Assembly: GCA_947474395.1 (NCBI GenBank)
Contig: CANJID010000041.1
Location: 1-38,777 of the forward strand
Direction: 5' to 3'
DNA: 38,777 bases
Source: Caulobacterales bacterium
GTDB lineage: Bacteria; Pseudomonadota; Alphaproteobacteria; Caulobacterales; Caulobacteraceae
Below, one piece after another: positions 25,989-36,080 of the stretch. The position numbers were made by a program, and so were the translations under genes. Positions within the stretch are counted from its first letter, which is position 1, and each line of letters starts with the position of its first letter. The notes beneath the pieces were generated by a model that was given only the letters and a program-made list of their open reading frames with translations, did not search any database and was not told the origin of the DNA.

Positions 25989-27820
25989 ATGCCTGGAACT
26001 GCACTAGCGGTAGCGGATGCCTCGCCCTTCGTGGCGCCGGCGGCGTCCGATCAGGCCCTGGCGTCGCCGACCCTGACCACCATCCTGATCAGCCCTCACG
26101 CGGGGGGATCGGCCGAGCTCGCCGGCCTGCTGCGCGACGCCCTGCCGACCGAGAGCGTGCTCACCTGCGGGACCACCACCGACGCCATCGCCCGCGCTGA
26201 GTCGGCGCGGATGTTCGGCCGGGCGGCGGCGATCTTCCTGTTCGACTTCCGCCGCATGCCCGTGCCCGAGATCGCCGAGCAGATCCGCCAGGTCCGCAAG
26301 GCCAACACCGACGCCGAGCTGGTCGCTGTGGTCGATGGGCGCGACCCCGCCGTCTTCGCCGCCTGCCTGCAGGTCTCCCAGACCCCGGACAAGGTGACCT
26401 TCCTGGTCGTGCCCTTCGACCAGCCCAACGCCGTCTCCGCCATCCGCACGGTTGCCGAGCGCTACCGGGCGGTCCATTCCAGCAACGACGCCCTCGGCCA
26501 CCGCGACCGGGCCATCGGCGGCCTGGAGGTCCAGGTCCAGGAGCTGAAGGCGCGCCTGGACATCGCCAAGCACACCGCCCGCCACGACGACCTGACGGGG
26601 GTCCTGAACCGCACCGGCTTCGTCGAGGAGCTGGTCGCGCGCCTGACCCGCAACCGGCGCAAGCAGACGGTGCTGATGATCGACCTCGACCGCTTCAAGG
26701 CGGTCAACGACACCCTCGGCCACGACGCCGGCGACGAGCTGGTGCGCAAGATCTGCAACGCCGTCTCCGACATCCTGCCCGCCGGCGGGGTGCTCGCGCG
26801 CCTCGGCGGCGACGAGTTCGGCATCGTCATCGAGGCCCCCACCGACCAGGCGGTCCATGATCTCTGCGGCATGGTCCTGCGTGTCTGCGCCCAGACCCGG
26901 CGGGTTTCCGGCCACGAGGTGCAGGTCTCGGCCTCCATCGGCGTGGCTGAGCAGGAGCCGAACCAGAGCGAGATCGAGTTGCTGCGTCGCTCCGACCTGG
27001 CGCTCTACGCCGCCAAGCGCGACGGCCGCAACCGCTACCGCATCTTCGACGCCGCCCTCGACAAGGCCACCCAGCACCGCCTCTCGATGGAGAACGGCCT
27101 GGAGCGGGCCCTCTCCTCGGCCCAGTTCAAGATGGCCTACCAGCCGATCGTGAAGGCCGAAACCGGCGCCATCCTGGGCTTCGAGGCGCTGGTGCGCTGG
27201 AACAGCCCCGAGCACGGCCAGATCTCCCCCGCCGACTTCGTGCCCATCGCCGAGGAGACCGGGCTGATCCTCGACCTCGGCGACTGGATCACCCGCCAGG
27301 CCTTCAAGGATTGCCGCAAGTGGGGCGGTCTTTACGTCTCGGTGAACGTCTCGGCGCGCCAGTTCCTGCGCCACAACGTAGCCGAACGCATCCTACGCTA
27401 CGCCGCCGAGGCCAACGTCTCCCCCAACCTGATCCAGGTAGAGCTGACGGAAACCGCCATCATCGACGACGTCGAGCGCGCGGACCACAATCTGAAGATC
27501 CTGCGGGCCGCCGGCGTGCGCGTGGCCCTGGACGACTTCGGCACCGGCTACTCCAGCCTCGTGTACCTCAACCAGTTCGCCATCGACTGCATCAAGATCG
27601 ACAAGTCCTTCGTCGACAACGTCACGAGAGACCGCCAGTCCGCCGTGATCGTCGCCTCCGTCTCAAGACTGGCGGCGTCGTTGGGCATGAGCGTCGTGGC
27701 CGAAGGCGTCGAGACCGAGGACCAACGCAAAGTCCTCATCGCCGCCGGCTGCGGCCTCCTCCAGGGCTACCACTTCGGCCGCCCGATGGCGGCTGAGGAC
27801 GTGACGCTGCTGCTGGACGG

Positions 27821-27824
<4 letters not shown>
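25989..27824 (+). CDS. GGDEF-EAL cyclic di-GMP protein with receiver-like N-terminus
   Basis: A 611-residue cytosolic protein. Residues 28-155 look like a degenerate receiver/CheY fold (TTILISPHAGGSAELAGLL and IFLFDFRRMP), followed by a short coiled linker, GGDEF (about 195-355; LARLGGDEFGIV) and EAL (about 365-605). The GGDEF signature is intact but has no RxxD inhibitory site. The EAL domain keeps its catalytic set: FEALVRW, VNVSARQF, QVELTETAI, DDFGTGYSSL, KIDKSFV, VAEGVET and LQGYHFGRP. Both synthesis and hydrolysis of cyclic di-GMP are possible; GTP-activated phosphodiesterase action is also known for this layout. Its stop shares a CTAG with the convergent lolD. Two CCTGTCCG direct repeats lie at 25921-25928 and 25946-25953, ahead of the start. 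Confidence 0.94.
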
Positions 27825-28538
<714 letters not shown>

Positions 28539-28546
<8 letters not shown>

Positions 28547-29825
28547 AGCGGAGCGCCTCCACCGGATCGAGGCGGGCGGCGCGGATGGCCGAAGGCAGGG
28601 TGGCTAAGAAGGTCATGGCCAAGGAGGCGGCGGTGATGATGGCCGCCTCGCTCCACTCGAACTGAGCGGGGATGTGCTGCAGGAAATAGGTGTCGGGACT
28701 GAACAGCGACACCCCGGTGATCTTCTCCAGCACACTCTGGATCTGCTCGATGTAGGTGCAGAACAGCCAGCCCGCCGCCAGGCCCAAAAGGGTGCCGAAG
28801 GCGCCGATGGAGGCGCCGGCCATGAAGAAGATGCGCAGGATAGCCCCCCGGCTGGCGCCCATGGTGCGCAGGATGGCGATGTCGCGGCCCTTGTTCTTCA
28901 CCAGCATGATCATGGAGGAGACGATGTTCACCGCCGCCATGGCGATGATCAGCATCAGGATCAGGCGCATGGCGGTGCGCTCGACCTCCAGGGCGTTGAA
29001 GAAGCTCTTGTTGCGGTCCCGCCAGTCCGTGACGATCGCCCCCGGCCCCGCGGCCGCCTGCAGGGCGGGCTTGAGCATCGCCGCGTCGTCCGGGTTGGTG
29101 AGGTTGATCTCGACCAGGTCGATGCCCTGGTCCCGGCCGAAGAACAGCTGGGCCTGCTCCAGCGGCATGTACATGAAAGCCGCGTCGTACTCGCTCATCC
29201 CCGCCTGGAAGATGCCGCCGACGGTGTAGGCCTTGCTGCGCGGGGTGGAGCCGAACACGGTCGCGCCGCTGGACGGGCTGACCAGGGTGATGGAGTCGCC
29301 GGGCTGCACGCCCAGGGACTCGGCCAGCCGGCTGCCGACGATGACGATGTCGCCGCCGTATTCGCCCTGGCCGAAGCCGCGCAGGGACCCCTGCTTGATA
29401 TTGCCGGAGATGATCTTGGTGCGATCGAGGTCGGCGGGGGTCAGGCCCCGCACGATGGCCCCGGTGACCAGGTTCGGCGACTGGACGATGGCCTGGGCCT
29501 CGACCACGGGGGTGACCGTCACCACGCCGGGCACGGCCTTCAGGCGGGACATCAGTATGTCGCGGCCGCCCACCTGCTGCACCGCCGGGCCGTTGACGTA
29601 GACGTGGCCATTGAAGCCCAGCATCCGCGACTGCAGCTCGGTGCGGAACCCGTTCATGATCGACATGACGATGATCAGCACCGCCACGGCGATCATGGTG
29701 GCGACGAAGGCGATGAGGGAGATGACCGCGACGCCGCCGTTCTTGCGCTTGGTGCGCAGGTAGCGCGAGGCGATGGAACGCTCCCAGGCGGCGAAGGCGG
29801 GGGCGGTGGTCCGGCTCGCCATCAC
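28539..29825 (-). CDS. lolC: Lipoprotein-releasing ABC transporter permease (LolC/E family)
   Basis: A 428-residue inner-membrane permease. The N-terminal SIASRYLRTKRKNGGVAVIS and the first helix (about 30-55, ending MSIMNGFR) are typical LolC/LolE. A large periplasmic MacB_PCD domain (about 55-255) and three C-terminal FtsX helices (about 280-425) follow, ending PVEALRYE. Only one permease gene is present, as usual in Alphaproteobacteria where a single LolF-like protein does both roles. It overlaps lolD by 8 bp. The 333 bp upstream has no gene. Confidence 0.95.
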
Positions 29826-30158
29826 GGCGCCTCGCTGATTCGCGGCATGGGTTCAGGATGGCCGTTCATAGACGTGTGGGAAATCCGCTTGCAAGCGCCC
29901 CTCGCGCCCGGAACGGAACGCGGCTTGGCCGTATTGGCTGCAGATGAGGGCGGCGGCGTGGCGGAGACAAAGAATGGGCTGCGCAAGGGGTCCGCGCAGC
30001 CCATGACAAGTCCACCGGGACGCTTACTGCTGCACCCGACTGAGGCCGGATACGGGAGGAGGATCGCGCAAGATGGCCGAGGGTTCAGGGCGCGGCTCCG
30101 AGCCGGCCTTCGATAGGGGAAAATCGCCCAATCCGCGGGCGCCGCGGGCCGCCCTCGC
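29826..30158. other. Intergenic region, 333 bp, no supported gene
   Basis: It lies between DUF1467 and lolC, both leftward, so it should hold the lolC promoter. A small minus-strand frame (29822-30004) lacks family similarity. In many relatives proS sits just upstream of lolC; no trace of it is seen here. The only structure found is the hairpin at 29976-30002. Confidence 0.5.
29976..30002 (-). terminator. Perfect 9-bp hairpin downstream of DUF1467
   Basis: GGGCTGCGC (29976-29984) pairs with GCGCAGCCC (29994-30002), loop nine bases. Read on the minus strand it is followed by ATTCTTTGTC. It is 156 bp after the DUF1467 stop and would end the upstream operon before lolC. Confidence 0.6.
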
Positions 30159-30416
30159 CTACCCGACGCGCAGGGGCGGCAGGTGGACCCAGTGGAAGGT
30201 GTAGGCGCACCAGATGAACAGCATGATCACCGCCGAAATCCAGGTGGTGGTGAAGAACTTCTTCTTGAGGTTCGGATTGACCGGCGCGCCGGGGTCCGCG
30301 CCCCTCGGCGGCTCGATCCCGGCCTCGTGGTAGCTCTGCACGCCGATGGGCAGGACGGCGAACAGCACGGTCCACCACACCACCAGATAGACCGAGATCG
30401 TGAATACCAGGCCCAT
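30159..30416 (-). CDS. DUF1467 family membrane protein
   Basis: An 85-residue protein with two transmembrane helices (about 4-26, VFTISVYLVVWWTVLFAVLP, and about 56-75, TTWISAVIMLFIWCAYTFHW) joined by a Pro/Gly-rich loop. This is the alphaproteobacterial DUF1467 family, function unknown. Its ATG overlaps the TAA of the epimerase gene by one base (TAATG), showing tight coupling; the same neighbour pair recurs in the class. Confidence 0.9.
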   Translation of the reverse strand: MGLVFTISVYLVVWWTVLFAVLPIGVQSYHEAGIEPPRGADPGAPVNPNLKKKFFTTTWISAVIMLFIWCAYTFHWVHLPPLRVG

Positions 30417-30829
30417 TACGCGTCCTTGGGGGTCTGCATCAGTTCGACCAGGACGCCCCCCATGTCCCGAGGGTGGACGAATATCACCGGCGTCCCGTGG
30501 GCGCCAATGCGCGGCTCGTTCAGCACCGTGGCGCCCTTGCCGACGAGTTCGTCGCGGGCGGCGTAGATGTCCTCCACCTCGAAGCAGAGGTGGTGCTGGC
30601 CGCCCCTGGGGTTCTTGGCCAGGAAGTCGGCGATGACCGAAGTGTCGCCGTAGGGCTCCAAGAGTTCGACCTGGGCGTTGGGCAGGGTGACGAACACCAC
30701 CGTCACCCCGAACTCGGCCAGTGTGCGGGGCTCGGTGAATTCGGTGGCGCCCAGGACATCGCGATAGAGCTTCACCGCCTCGGCGATGGAGGGGGTGGCG
30801 ACGCCGACGTGGTTGATGCGACCGATCAT
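30416..30829 (-). CDS. mce: Methylmalonyl-CoA epimerase
   Basis: This enzyme interconverts (2R)- and (2S)-methylmalonyl-CoA in propionate metabolism, feeding B12-dependent methylmalonyl-CoA mutase. The 137-residue VOC protein shows INHVGVATPSIAEAVKLYRD, then VELLEPYGDTSVIADFLAKN, GGQHHLCFEVEDI and the C-terminal HPRDMGGVLVELMQTP, which include the metal-ligand His, Gln, His and Glu positions. ATG 30829 overlaps the stop of the upstream gene by one base (TGATG). Motifs are strong enough to prefer epimerase over a generic VOC protein. Confidence 0.93.
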   Translation of the reverse strand: MIGRINHVGVATPSIAEAVKLYRDVLGATEFTEPRTLAEFGVTVVFVTLPNAQVELLEPYGDTSVIADFLAKNPRGGQHHLCFEVEDIYAARDELVGKGATVLNEPRIGAHGTPVIFVHPRDMGGVLVELMQTPKDA

Positions 30830-31290
30830 CAGCACACCGTCCGCGCCGGCAGCTTGAACATCTTGCGCAGCTCCCAGCGCTCCTCGTCCGAGGCGCCGGC
30901 GATGTCGGCGATGCGCCAGCCCTTGGCGGCGATGCACATCCGGTAGGTGACGACCTCGGCCTTGGCGAAATTCTTGAAGCTGGCGGTCACCGTGGCGCCG
31001 TTTCCGACCGCCTGCTTCTTGAAGGTCAGTTCCGTGACCTCGAAATCCTGCGCGCCGTAGCGGTAGTCGAAATCGAGGACGCCCACCTCGTCCTTGGACT
31101 TCATGTCCTTCTTCATGGCGCGCGCCAGGTCGCGGGCGAAGAAGCGGTCCACGCCGGCATTGCTGACCGGGATGCTGTCGCGCCGGTAGAGCTGGCGGAC
31201 CAGCTGGTCCGGATCGTCCAGGGCGGTGGCGGGCGCGGCGAGGAGCAGCCCCAGGCAGGCGGCCAGCCAGAAAGTCATTCGGGAAGCCAT
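30829..31290 (-). CDS. DUF3828-like exported protein
   Basis: A 153-residue protein with a signal peptide (1-23) and one small alpha/beta domain: LVRQLYRRDSIPVSNAGVDRFFARDLARAMKKD, then LDFDYRYGAQDFEV and a C-terminal WRIADI strand. This resembles DUF3828, an NTF2-like periplasmic family with no known function. Its stop overlaps the epimerase start by one base, so the two are translated together. Upstream, between it and rnj, is the gene-less pair of palindromic repeats. ATG 31278 is an alternative start. Confidence 0.75.
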   Translation of the reverse strand: MASRMTFWLAACLGLLLAAPATALDDPDQLVRQLYRRDSIPVSNAGVDRFFARDLARAMKKDMKSKDEVGVLDFDYRYGAQDFEVTELTFKKQAVGNGATVTASFKNFAKAEVVTYRMCIAAKGWRIADIAGASDEERWELRKMFKLPARTVC

Positions 31291-31301
31291 CCAACCCCCT
31301 A

Positions 31302-31333
31302 CCCGCTCACCCCGGCGAAAGCCGGGGCCCAGG
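31302..31333 (+). repeat. Palindromic dispersed repeat (REP-like), copy 3
   Basis: It matches 10897-10928 at 30 of 32 positions. The two differences are a compensating pair: the T-A outer base pair of the hairpin becomes C-G, so the stem with its GAAA loop is kept. Confidence 0.95.
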
Positions 31334-31368
31334 TGTTTTATCCTAGAGCGCGCGGACTTCAGAAAAAG

Positions 31369-31396
31369 CCTGGGTCCCGGCTTTCGCCGGGATGAG
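31369..31396 (-). repeat. Palindromic dispersed repeat (REP-like), copy 4
   Basis: The reverse complement matches the first copy exactly over 28 bp and into the following T-run. It faces copy 3 across 35 bp with no gene, and lies nine bases after the rnj stop, where the hairpin plus T-run could end transcription. Confidence 0.95.
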
Positions 31397-31405
31397 AGGA
31401 GAAAT

Positions 31406-33085
31406 CTAAAGTCTGACCACCATGGTCTCGACCACGGGACGGCGATCCCAGACGCGCTGGGAGGCCTTCTTGAGGGCGCGGGCGACCGCCTGCTCCACGG
31501 CGGCGTCGTCTTCGCGGTCCTGGGCGGAGAGGCGCCTCAGGGCGTCCTCGGCGGCCTCGGCCAGGTCGTCCAGGGCTTCGCCCAGGGGCTGGTCGAGATC
31601 GCCGGGCAGGCCGATCGATCGGACCTGAACGTCGCCGGCGACACGGTTCTTGCCGTCCAGCACCACCGAGACCATCAGGACGCCGTTGCTGGCCGCATGG
31701 CGGCGCTCGCGCAGGGGATCGCTGTTCTCAGGGGTCAGCACGCCGCCGTCGAGGAACAGGCGCCCCGAGGCCACCTCGTCGATGATCGCCGCCTTGCCGG
31801 GCGCCAGCCGCACCATGTCGCCGTTGCGGGGGGCGACCTGCTCGGGCACCTGCAGGTCCCGGGCGAAGGCCACATGCTCCAGAAGGTGCCGGCGCTCCCC
31901 GTGGGTGGGGATGGAAATCTGCGGCCGGGCCCACTGGTACATCTGGGCCAGCTCGTCGCGGCAGGGGTGGCCGGAAACGTGGATGCCGGGGTGGTCGCGG
32001 TCGGTGTAGAGCCGCACGCCCCGGTCGGCGAGGCGGTTCTGCAGGTTGCGGATGGCCACGTCGTTGCCCGGGATCACCCGCGAGGAGAAGACGCAGGAGT
32101 CCCCCAGGCTCAGCTTCACGTGGGGATGGGTGCCCTCGGAGATGCGCGACAGGGCCGCCCTCGGTTCTCCCTGGCTGCCGGTGCAGAGGTAGAGCACCTT
32201 GTTGTGCGGCAAGCCGTTCGCCTCGTTGTCCGAGAGGAACGGCGCGACGTCGGTCAGCAGGCCCACCGACTGGGCCGCGCGGGCCATCCGCAGCATGGAG
32301 CGGCCGACCAGGCAGACGCGGCGGCCGTTGGCCTCGGCGGCCCGGATCACGCTGTCCATGCGCGCCACGTTGGAGGCGAAGCAGGCGACGGCCACCTTGC
32401 CCTTCAGCCCCGCGATCAGGCTGTTCAGGGCGACGCGGACATCGGACTCCGAGCCCGCCACCCCGTCGACGAAGACGTTGGTGGAATCGCAGACCATGGC
32501 CAGCACGCCCTCGTCGCCGAGGCGTCGGATGGCGGCGCTGTCGGTCGGGGCGCCCAGCATCGGCTCCGGATCGATCTTCCAATCGCCGGTATGCAGGATG
32601 GTGCCGAGCGGCGTCTTGATCGCCAGGCCGTTGGGCTCGGGGATCGAGTGGGTCAGGGTGATCAGCTCGATGTCGAAGGGACCGATCTGGATCCGCCCGC
32701 CCAGCGGCACCTCGGTGATGTCCACCTGGTCGAGGATGTCGGCGTCCCGCAGCTTCTCGCGCAGCAGGAAGGCGGTGAAGGGGGTGGCGTAGACCGGCGC
32801 CCTCAGCCGGGGCCACAGCCAGGGCATGGCCCCGATGTGGTCCTCGTGGGCGTGGGTCAGGACGATGCCGAGGATGTCGTCGGCATGCTCCTCGATGAAG
32901 GCGGGGTCCGGCATGATGATCTCGACGCCGGGGGTGGTCAGGTCGCCGAAGGTCACCCCGACGTCCACCACGATCCACTTGCGGGCGTGGGGCGGGCCGT
33001 AGCCGTACAGATTGAGGTTCATACCGATCTCGTTCGACCCGCCGAGCGGCAGGAAGACGAGTTCGTCGTTCTGGGAAGCTTTCAT
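31406..33085 (-). CDS. rnj: Ribonuclease J
   Basis: RNase J is a 5'-to-3' exonuclease and endonuclease for mRNA decay and rRNA maturation. The 559-residue protein has the metallo-beta-lactamase motif [10 protein letters not shown] (about residues 75-84), [15 protein letters not shown] near the start, the beta-CASP region with CDSTNVF and [30 protein letters not shown] and [13 protein letters not shown], then a C-terminal domain. Length is normal. The ATG overlaps the coaX stop by 4 bp; birA-coaX-rnj downstream of nuoN is a conserved alphaproteobacterial series. Confidence 0.97.
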   Translation of the reverse strand: MKASQNDELVFLPLGGSNEIGMNLNLYGYGPPHARKWIVVDVGVTFGDLTTPGVEIIMPDPAFIEEHADDILGIVLTHAHEDHIGAMPWLWPRLRAPVYATPFTAFLLREKLRDADILDQVDITEVPLGGRIQIGPFDIELITLTHSIPEPNGLAIKTPLGTILHTGDWKIDPEPMLGAPTDSAAIRRLGDEGVLAMVCDSTNVFVDGVAGSESDVRVALNSLIAGLKGKVAVACFASNVARMDSVIRAAEANGRRVCLVGRSMLRMARAAQSVGLLTDVAPFLSDNEANGLPHNKVLYLCTGSQGEPRAALSRISEGTHPHVKLSLGDSCVFSSRVIPGNDVAIRNLQNRLADRGVRLYTDRDHPGIHVSGHPCRDELAQMYQWARPQISIPTHGERRHLLEHVAFARDLQVPEQVAPRNGDMVRLAPGKAAIIDEVASGRLFLDGGVLTPENSDPLRERRHAASNGVLMVSVVLDGKNRVAGDVQVRSIGLPGDLDQPLGEALDDLAEAAEDALRRLSAQDREDDAAVEQAVARALKKASQRVWDRRPVVETMVVRL

Positions 33086-33861
33086 GAGCCTCGTAGATGG
33101 GTGTTGCGGCGGTGAATTTCGAGCATGCCGCGGATGGTCACGTCCGGATCGAAATGATCGATGGCCGAAGTGGCGCCCTCGAAAAGGGAGGCGACACCCC
33201 CGGTGCCTATCACGGTCAGGGGCTCGGGGTACTCGGCCTTGATGCGCGCGACCATGCCCTCGATGAGCGAAACGTATCCCCAGAACAGGCCCGACTGCAT
33301 GCAGGACACCGTGTCCTTGCCGATCACGTGGTCGGGCCGTCGGATGGCGACGCGCGGCAGGCGGGCGGCGGCCTCGTGCAGGGCCTGCATGGAGAGGTTG
33401 ATCCCGGGGGCGAAGGCGCCGCCCTCGAAAGCCCCATCCGCCGCGACCAGGTCGAAGGTGGTGGCGGTGCCCGAGTCGACCACCAGCAGGGCCCCCGGAT
33501 AGGCGACATGGGCGCCGACGGAGTTGACCAGGCGGTCGGCGCCGGCTTCCGACGGCTTATCGATCCGGATCTCGATCCCCAGCTCGACATTCTCGCCGAT
33601 CACCAGGGGCTCTGCGTGGAGATATCGCCGCGAGAGATTGCGCAGATTGAAGACCGACTGGGGAACCACGCTGGAGATGATGCAGGCGTCGAGATCGGCG
33701 AGCTTGAGCTCGACCAGCGCAAGAAGCTGAACCAGCCACACGGCGTATTCGTCCGCGGTGCGGGCGGCGTCCGTGGCGGTGCGCCACTGGGCGATCCAGC
33801 TCTCCCCGTCGTGGACGGCGAAGAGGGTGTTGGTGTTGCCCTGTTCGATGGCGAGCAGCAT
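33082..33861 (-). CDS. coaX: Type III pantothenate kinase
   Basis: CoaX phosphorylates pantothenate, the first step of coenzyme A synthesis. The 259-residue protein has the phosphate loop EQGNTNTLF (6-14), IISSVVPQ, the catalytic-Asp motif [25 protein letters not shown] and [15 protein letters not shown], then [10 protein letters not shown]. In the phosphate loop the usual Asp (DxGNT) is Glu at residue 6. The stop overlaps rnj by 4 bp and birA ends 5 bp upstream, so these are one transcript. Feedback-insensitive type III enzymes replace CoaA in many alphaproteobacteria. Confidence 0.95.
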   Translation of the reverse strand: MLLAIEQGNTNTLFAVHDGESWIAQWRTATDAARTADEYAVWLVQLLALVELKLADLDACIISSVVPQSVFNLRNLSRRYLHAEPLVIGENVELGIEIRIDKPSEAGADRLVNSVGAHVAYPGALLVVDSGTATTFDLVAADGAFEGGAFAPGINLSMQALHEAAARLPRVAIRRPDHVIGKDTVSCMQSGLFWGYVSLIEGMVARIKAEYPEPLTVIGTGGVASLFEGATSAIDHFDPDVTIRGMLEIHRRNTHLRGS

Positions 33862-33866
33862 GGCCC

Positions 33867-34640
33867 CTACCCCCCGAAAAAGACGTCGCCGGCGGTGATG
33901 CGCCGGGTCGAGCCGTCACTCAAGCGCAGGATCAGCGCCCCGTCATGGTCCAGGCCCTCGGCCACGCCCGTCACCGTCTCCCGGTCGAGCCGCGCCGTGC
34001 AGGGGCCGCCCATGCCCTCGGCGCGGGCGCTCCAGGCGGCGCGGACCACATCGAAACCCTGAGCCTGCCAGCGATCCTGCCAGCCGGCGAAGGCCTCCGC
34101 CAGCACGGCCAGGGCCTCCTGCGGCGATGGCGGACGCTCCACCCCGACGCGCAGGTGGTCGGCCAGCGCCGTGGCGGGCCGCTCGATGTTGGACGGTGCG
34201 GCGACGAGGTTCACGCCGATCCCGATGGCGAGCCAGAGCTGGCCCCGAGGCGTACGGCCGGATTCGATCAGGATGCCGCAGAGCTTTTGCCCATCGAGCA
34301 TCACGTCGTTGGGCCACTTCAGCCGGACCAGGGCCTCAGGCACGTAGAGCGCGGCGAGGTCCCCGGCGGCCAGGGCCGCGACGAAGGCGATCTCGGCGGC
34401 CTGGGCAGGGCTCCGGTCCAGGGTCAGGAGCAGGGTGGCGGAGAGATTGCCCGCAGGGGCGGTCCAGGCGCGCTCGCGACGGCCCCGGCCGGCGGTCTGG
34501 GTGTCGGCGCTGATCCAGAGGGGACCGGTCTCCCCGGCCTCGGCCAGGCGGCGGGCCTCGGCGTTGGTGGAGTCCAGCGTGCGGTAGGCCAGGACGGGAG
34601 CGGCGCGCGCCATGACGGGCGAGCCGGCCGCCGTCCTCAC
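33867..34640 (-). CDS. birA: Biotin--[acetyl-CoA-carboxylase] ligase
   Basis: BirA attaches biotin to AccB through biotinyl-AMP. The ORF has the catalytic core: [12 protein letters not shown], the biotinyl-AMP loop [36 protein letters not shown] and a C-terminal domain that keeps GDVFFGG. There is no N-terminal winged helix, so it is a ligase only, not a repressor. GTG 34640 overlaps the nuoN stop (GTGA), giving 257 residues; ATG 34613 (248 residues) is the homology-based alternative and neither has a strong ribosome binding site. It serves the AccB/AccC system, of which accC is at the start of this window. Confidence 0.94.
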   Translation of the reverse strand: MRTAAGSPVMARAAPVLAYRTLDSTNAEARRLAEAGETGPLWISADTQTAGRGRRERAWTAPAGNLSATLLLTLDRSPAQAAEIAFVAALAAGDLAALYVPEALVRLKWPNDVMLDGQKLCGILIESGRTPRGQLWLAIGIGVNLVAAPSNIERPATALADHLRVGVERPPSPQEALAVLAEAFAGWQDRWQAQGFDVVRAAWSARAEGMGGPCTARLDRETVTGVAEGLDHDGALILRLSDGSTRRITAGDVFFGG

Positions 34641-36070
34641 CCGAGGCCGAAGGCGGCGGCGGCGGCCTTAGCCAGGGGATCGAGCAGGGCCAGGGCCGGC
34701 AGCACCAGCGGGAAGGAGAACAGGGCGGCGGCCACGGCCACGCCTTTGGCGTCGAGCGGCGGCGCGTCGGTCACGCCGGGGCTCGGGTCGAGCCAGATCG
34801 TCTTGACGATGCGCAGGTAGTAGAAGGCGGCCACCACACTGGCGACCAGGCCGAACACCGCCGGCTGCCACAGGCCGGCCGAGATGGCGGCCTTGAACAC
34901 ATAGTACTTCGCCCAGAAGCCCGAGAACGGCGGGATGCCCATCACGGAGAAGCAGAGGCCTGTGACGGCGAGCGCCAGTCCTGGCCGCTCCCGCGCGAGG
35001 CCGGCGAAGTCGGCCAGGCTGTCCATCGACCGGCCCTGGCGATTCACGGCCAGGATGCAGGCGAACAGGCCCGTCACGTCGATCATGTAGAGGACCATGA
35101 ACACCAGCATGGCCTGGACGCCCTGCTCGGTGCCCGAGGCGATGCCCAGCAGGGCGTAGCCGATGTTGCCGATCGAGGAATAGGCCAAGAGGCGCTTGAG
35201 GTTCTTCTGCACCAGCCCCGCCAGGGCGCCGACGCCCATGGAGATGACGGCGATGGCCTGGACCACCTGGCTCCACTGCTCGGTGGCGCCGGGGAAGCCC
35301 TGGCTCACCGCGCGGGCGAACAGGACCATGGCGGCGAGCTTCGGCGCGGCGGCGAGGAAGGCCACTACCGGGGTCGGCGCGCCCTCATAGACGTCCGGCG
35401 TCCACATATGGAAGGGCGCGGCGGAGACCTTGAAGGCGAGGCCGCAGATCAGGAACACGATGCCGAACACCAGGCCCTGGCCGGCGCCCCCGGCCACGTG
35501 GGCGGCGATGTCGGCGAACTTGGTGGAGCCCGCGAAGCCGTAGATCAGCGAGGCGCCGTAGAGCAGCAGGCCCGACGACAGGGCGCCGAGGACGAAGTAC
35601 TTCAGGCCGGCCTCGGAGGAGCGCGCGTCGTCGCGCTGGAAGGCGGCCAGGACGTAGGTGGCGAGCGACATCAGCTCGATGCCCAGATAGAGCGAGATCA
35701 GGTCGCCGGCCGACGCCATGACCCCCATGCCCAGCGCCGCCAGCAGGACCAGCACCGGATATTCGAAGCGGGCGTTGCCGACCCGCCGCAGCCAGGGCTC
35801 GCCCAGCAGGATGGCGACCGCGCTCATCAGGTAGATGGCGACCTTGGAGAAGGCCGAGGCCTGGTCGGCGACGAAGCCGCCGTTGAAGGCGACGCCGAGG
35901 GGCCCCATGCCGGAGGCGACGGCCGCGGCGATCAGCACCAGTCCCGAACCGATCGAGACCGTTCGCGTGGCCTTGTCGCCCCCGAAGGCGCCGACGACGA
36001 GCAGGGCCAGGGCGCCGACCGCCAGGATCAGCTCAGGCATGACGAGGGAGAGGACGGAAGTACTGGTCAT
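34637..36070 (-). CDS. nuoN: NADH-quinone oxidoreductase subunit N
   Basis: NuoN is one of three antiporter-like proton-pumping subunits of complex I. The 477-residue protein has about 14 transmembrane helices and the family stretches PELILAVGALALL, GIELMSLATYVLAAFQR, KYFVLGALSSGLLLYG, MWTPDVYEGAPTPVVAFLA, KNLKRLLAYSSIGNIGY and GIPPFSGFWAKYYVF. It is last of the nuo genes here, 10 bp after nuoM, with birA overlapping its stop. Confidence 0.97.
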   Translation of the reverse strand: MTSTSVLSLVMPELILAVGALALLVVGAFGGDKATRTVSIGSGLVLIAAAVASGMGPLGVAFNGGFVADQASAFSKVAIYLMSAVAILLGEPWLRRVGNARFEYPVLVLLAALGMGVMASAGDLISLYLGIELMSLATYVLAAFQRDDARSSEAGLKYFVLGALSSGLLLYGASLIYGFAGSTKFADIAAHVAGGAGQGLVFGIVFLICGLAFKVSAAPFHMWTPDVYEGAPTPVVAFLAAAPKLAAMVLFARAVSQGFPGATEQWSQVVQAIAVISMGVGALAGLVQKNLKRLLAYSSIGNIGYALLGIASGTEQGVQAMLVFMVLYMIDVTGLFACILAVNRQGRSMDSLADFAGLARERPGLALAVTGLCFSVMGIPPFSGFWAKYYVFKAAISAGLWQPAVFGLVASVVAAFYYLRIVKTIWLDPSPGVTDAPPLDAKGVAVAAALFSFPLVLPALALLDPLAKAAAAAFGLG

Positions 36071-36080
36071 CGAAGTCCCC

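Noticed and set aside
29822..30004. 60-codon minus-strand ORF before lolC
   Set aside because: It contains the terminator-like hairpin and lacks any family similarity; it is probably chance.
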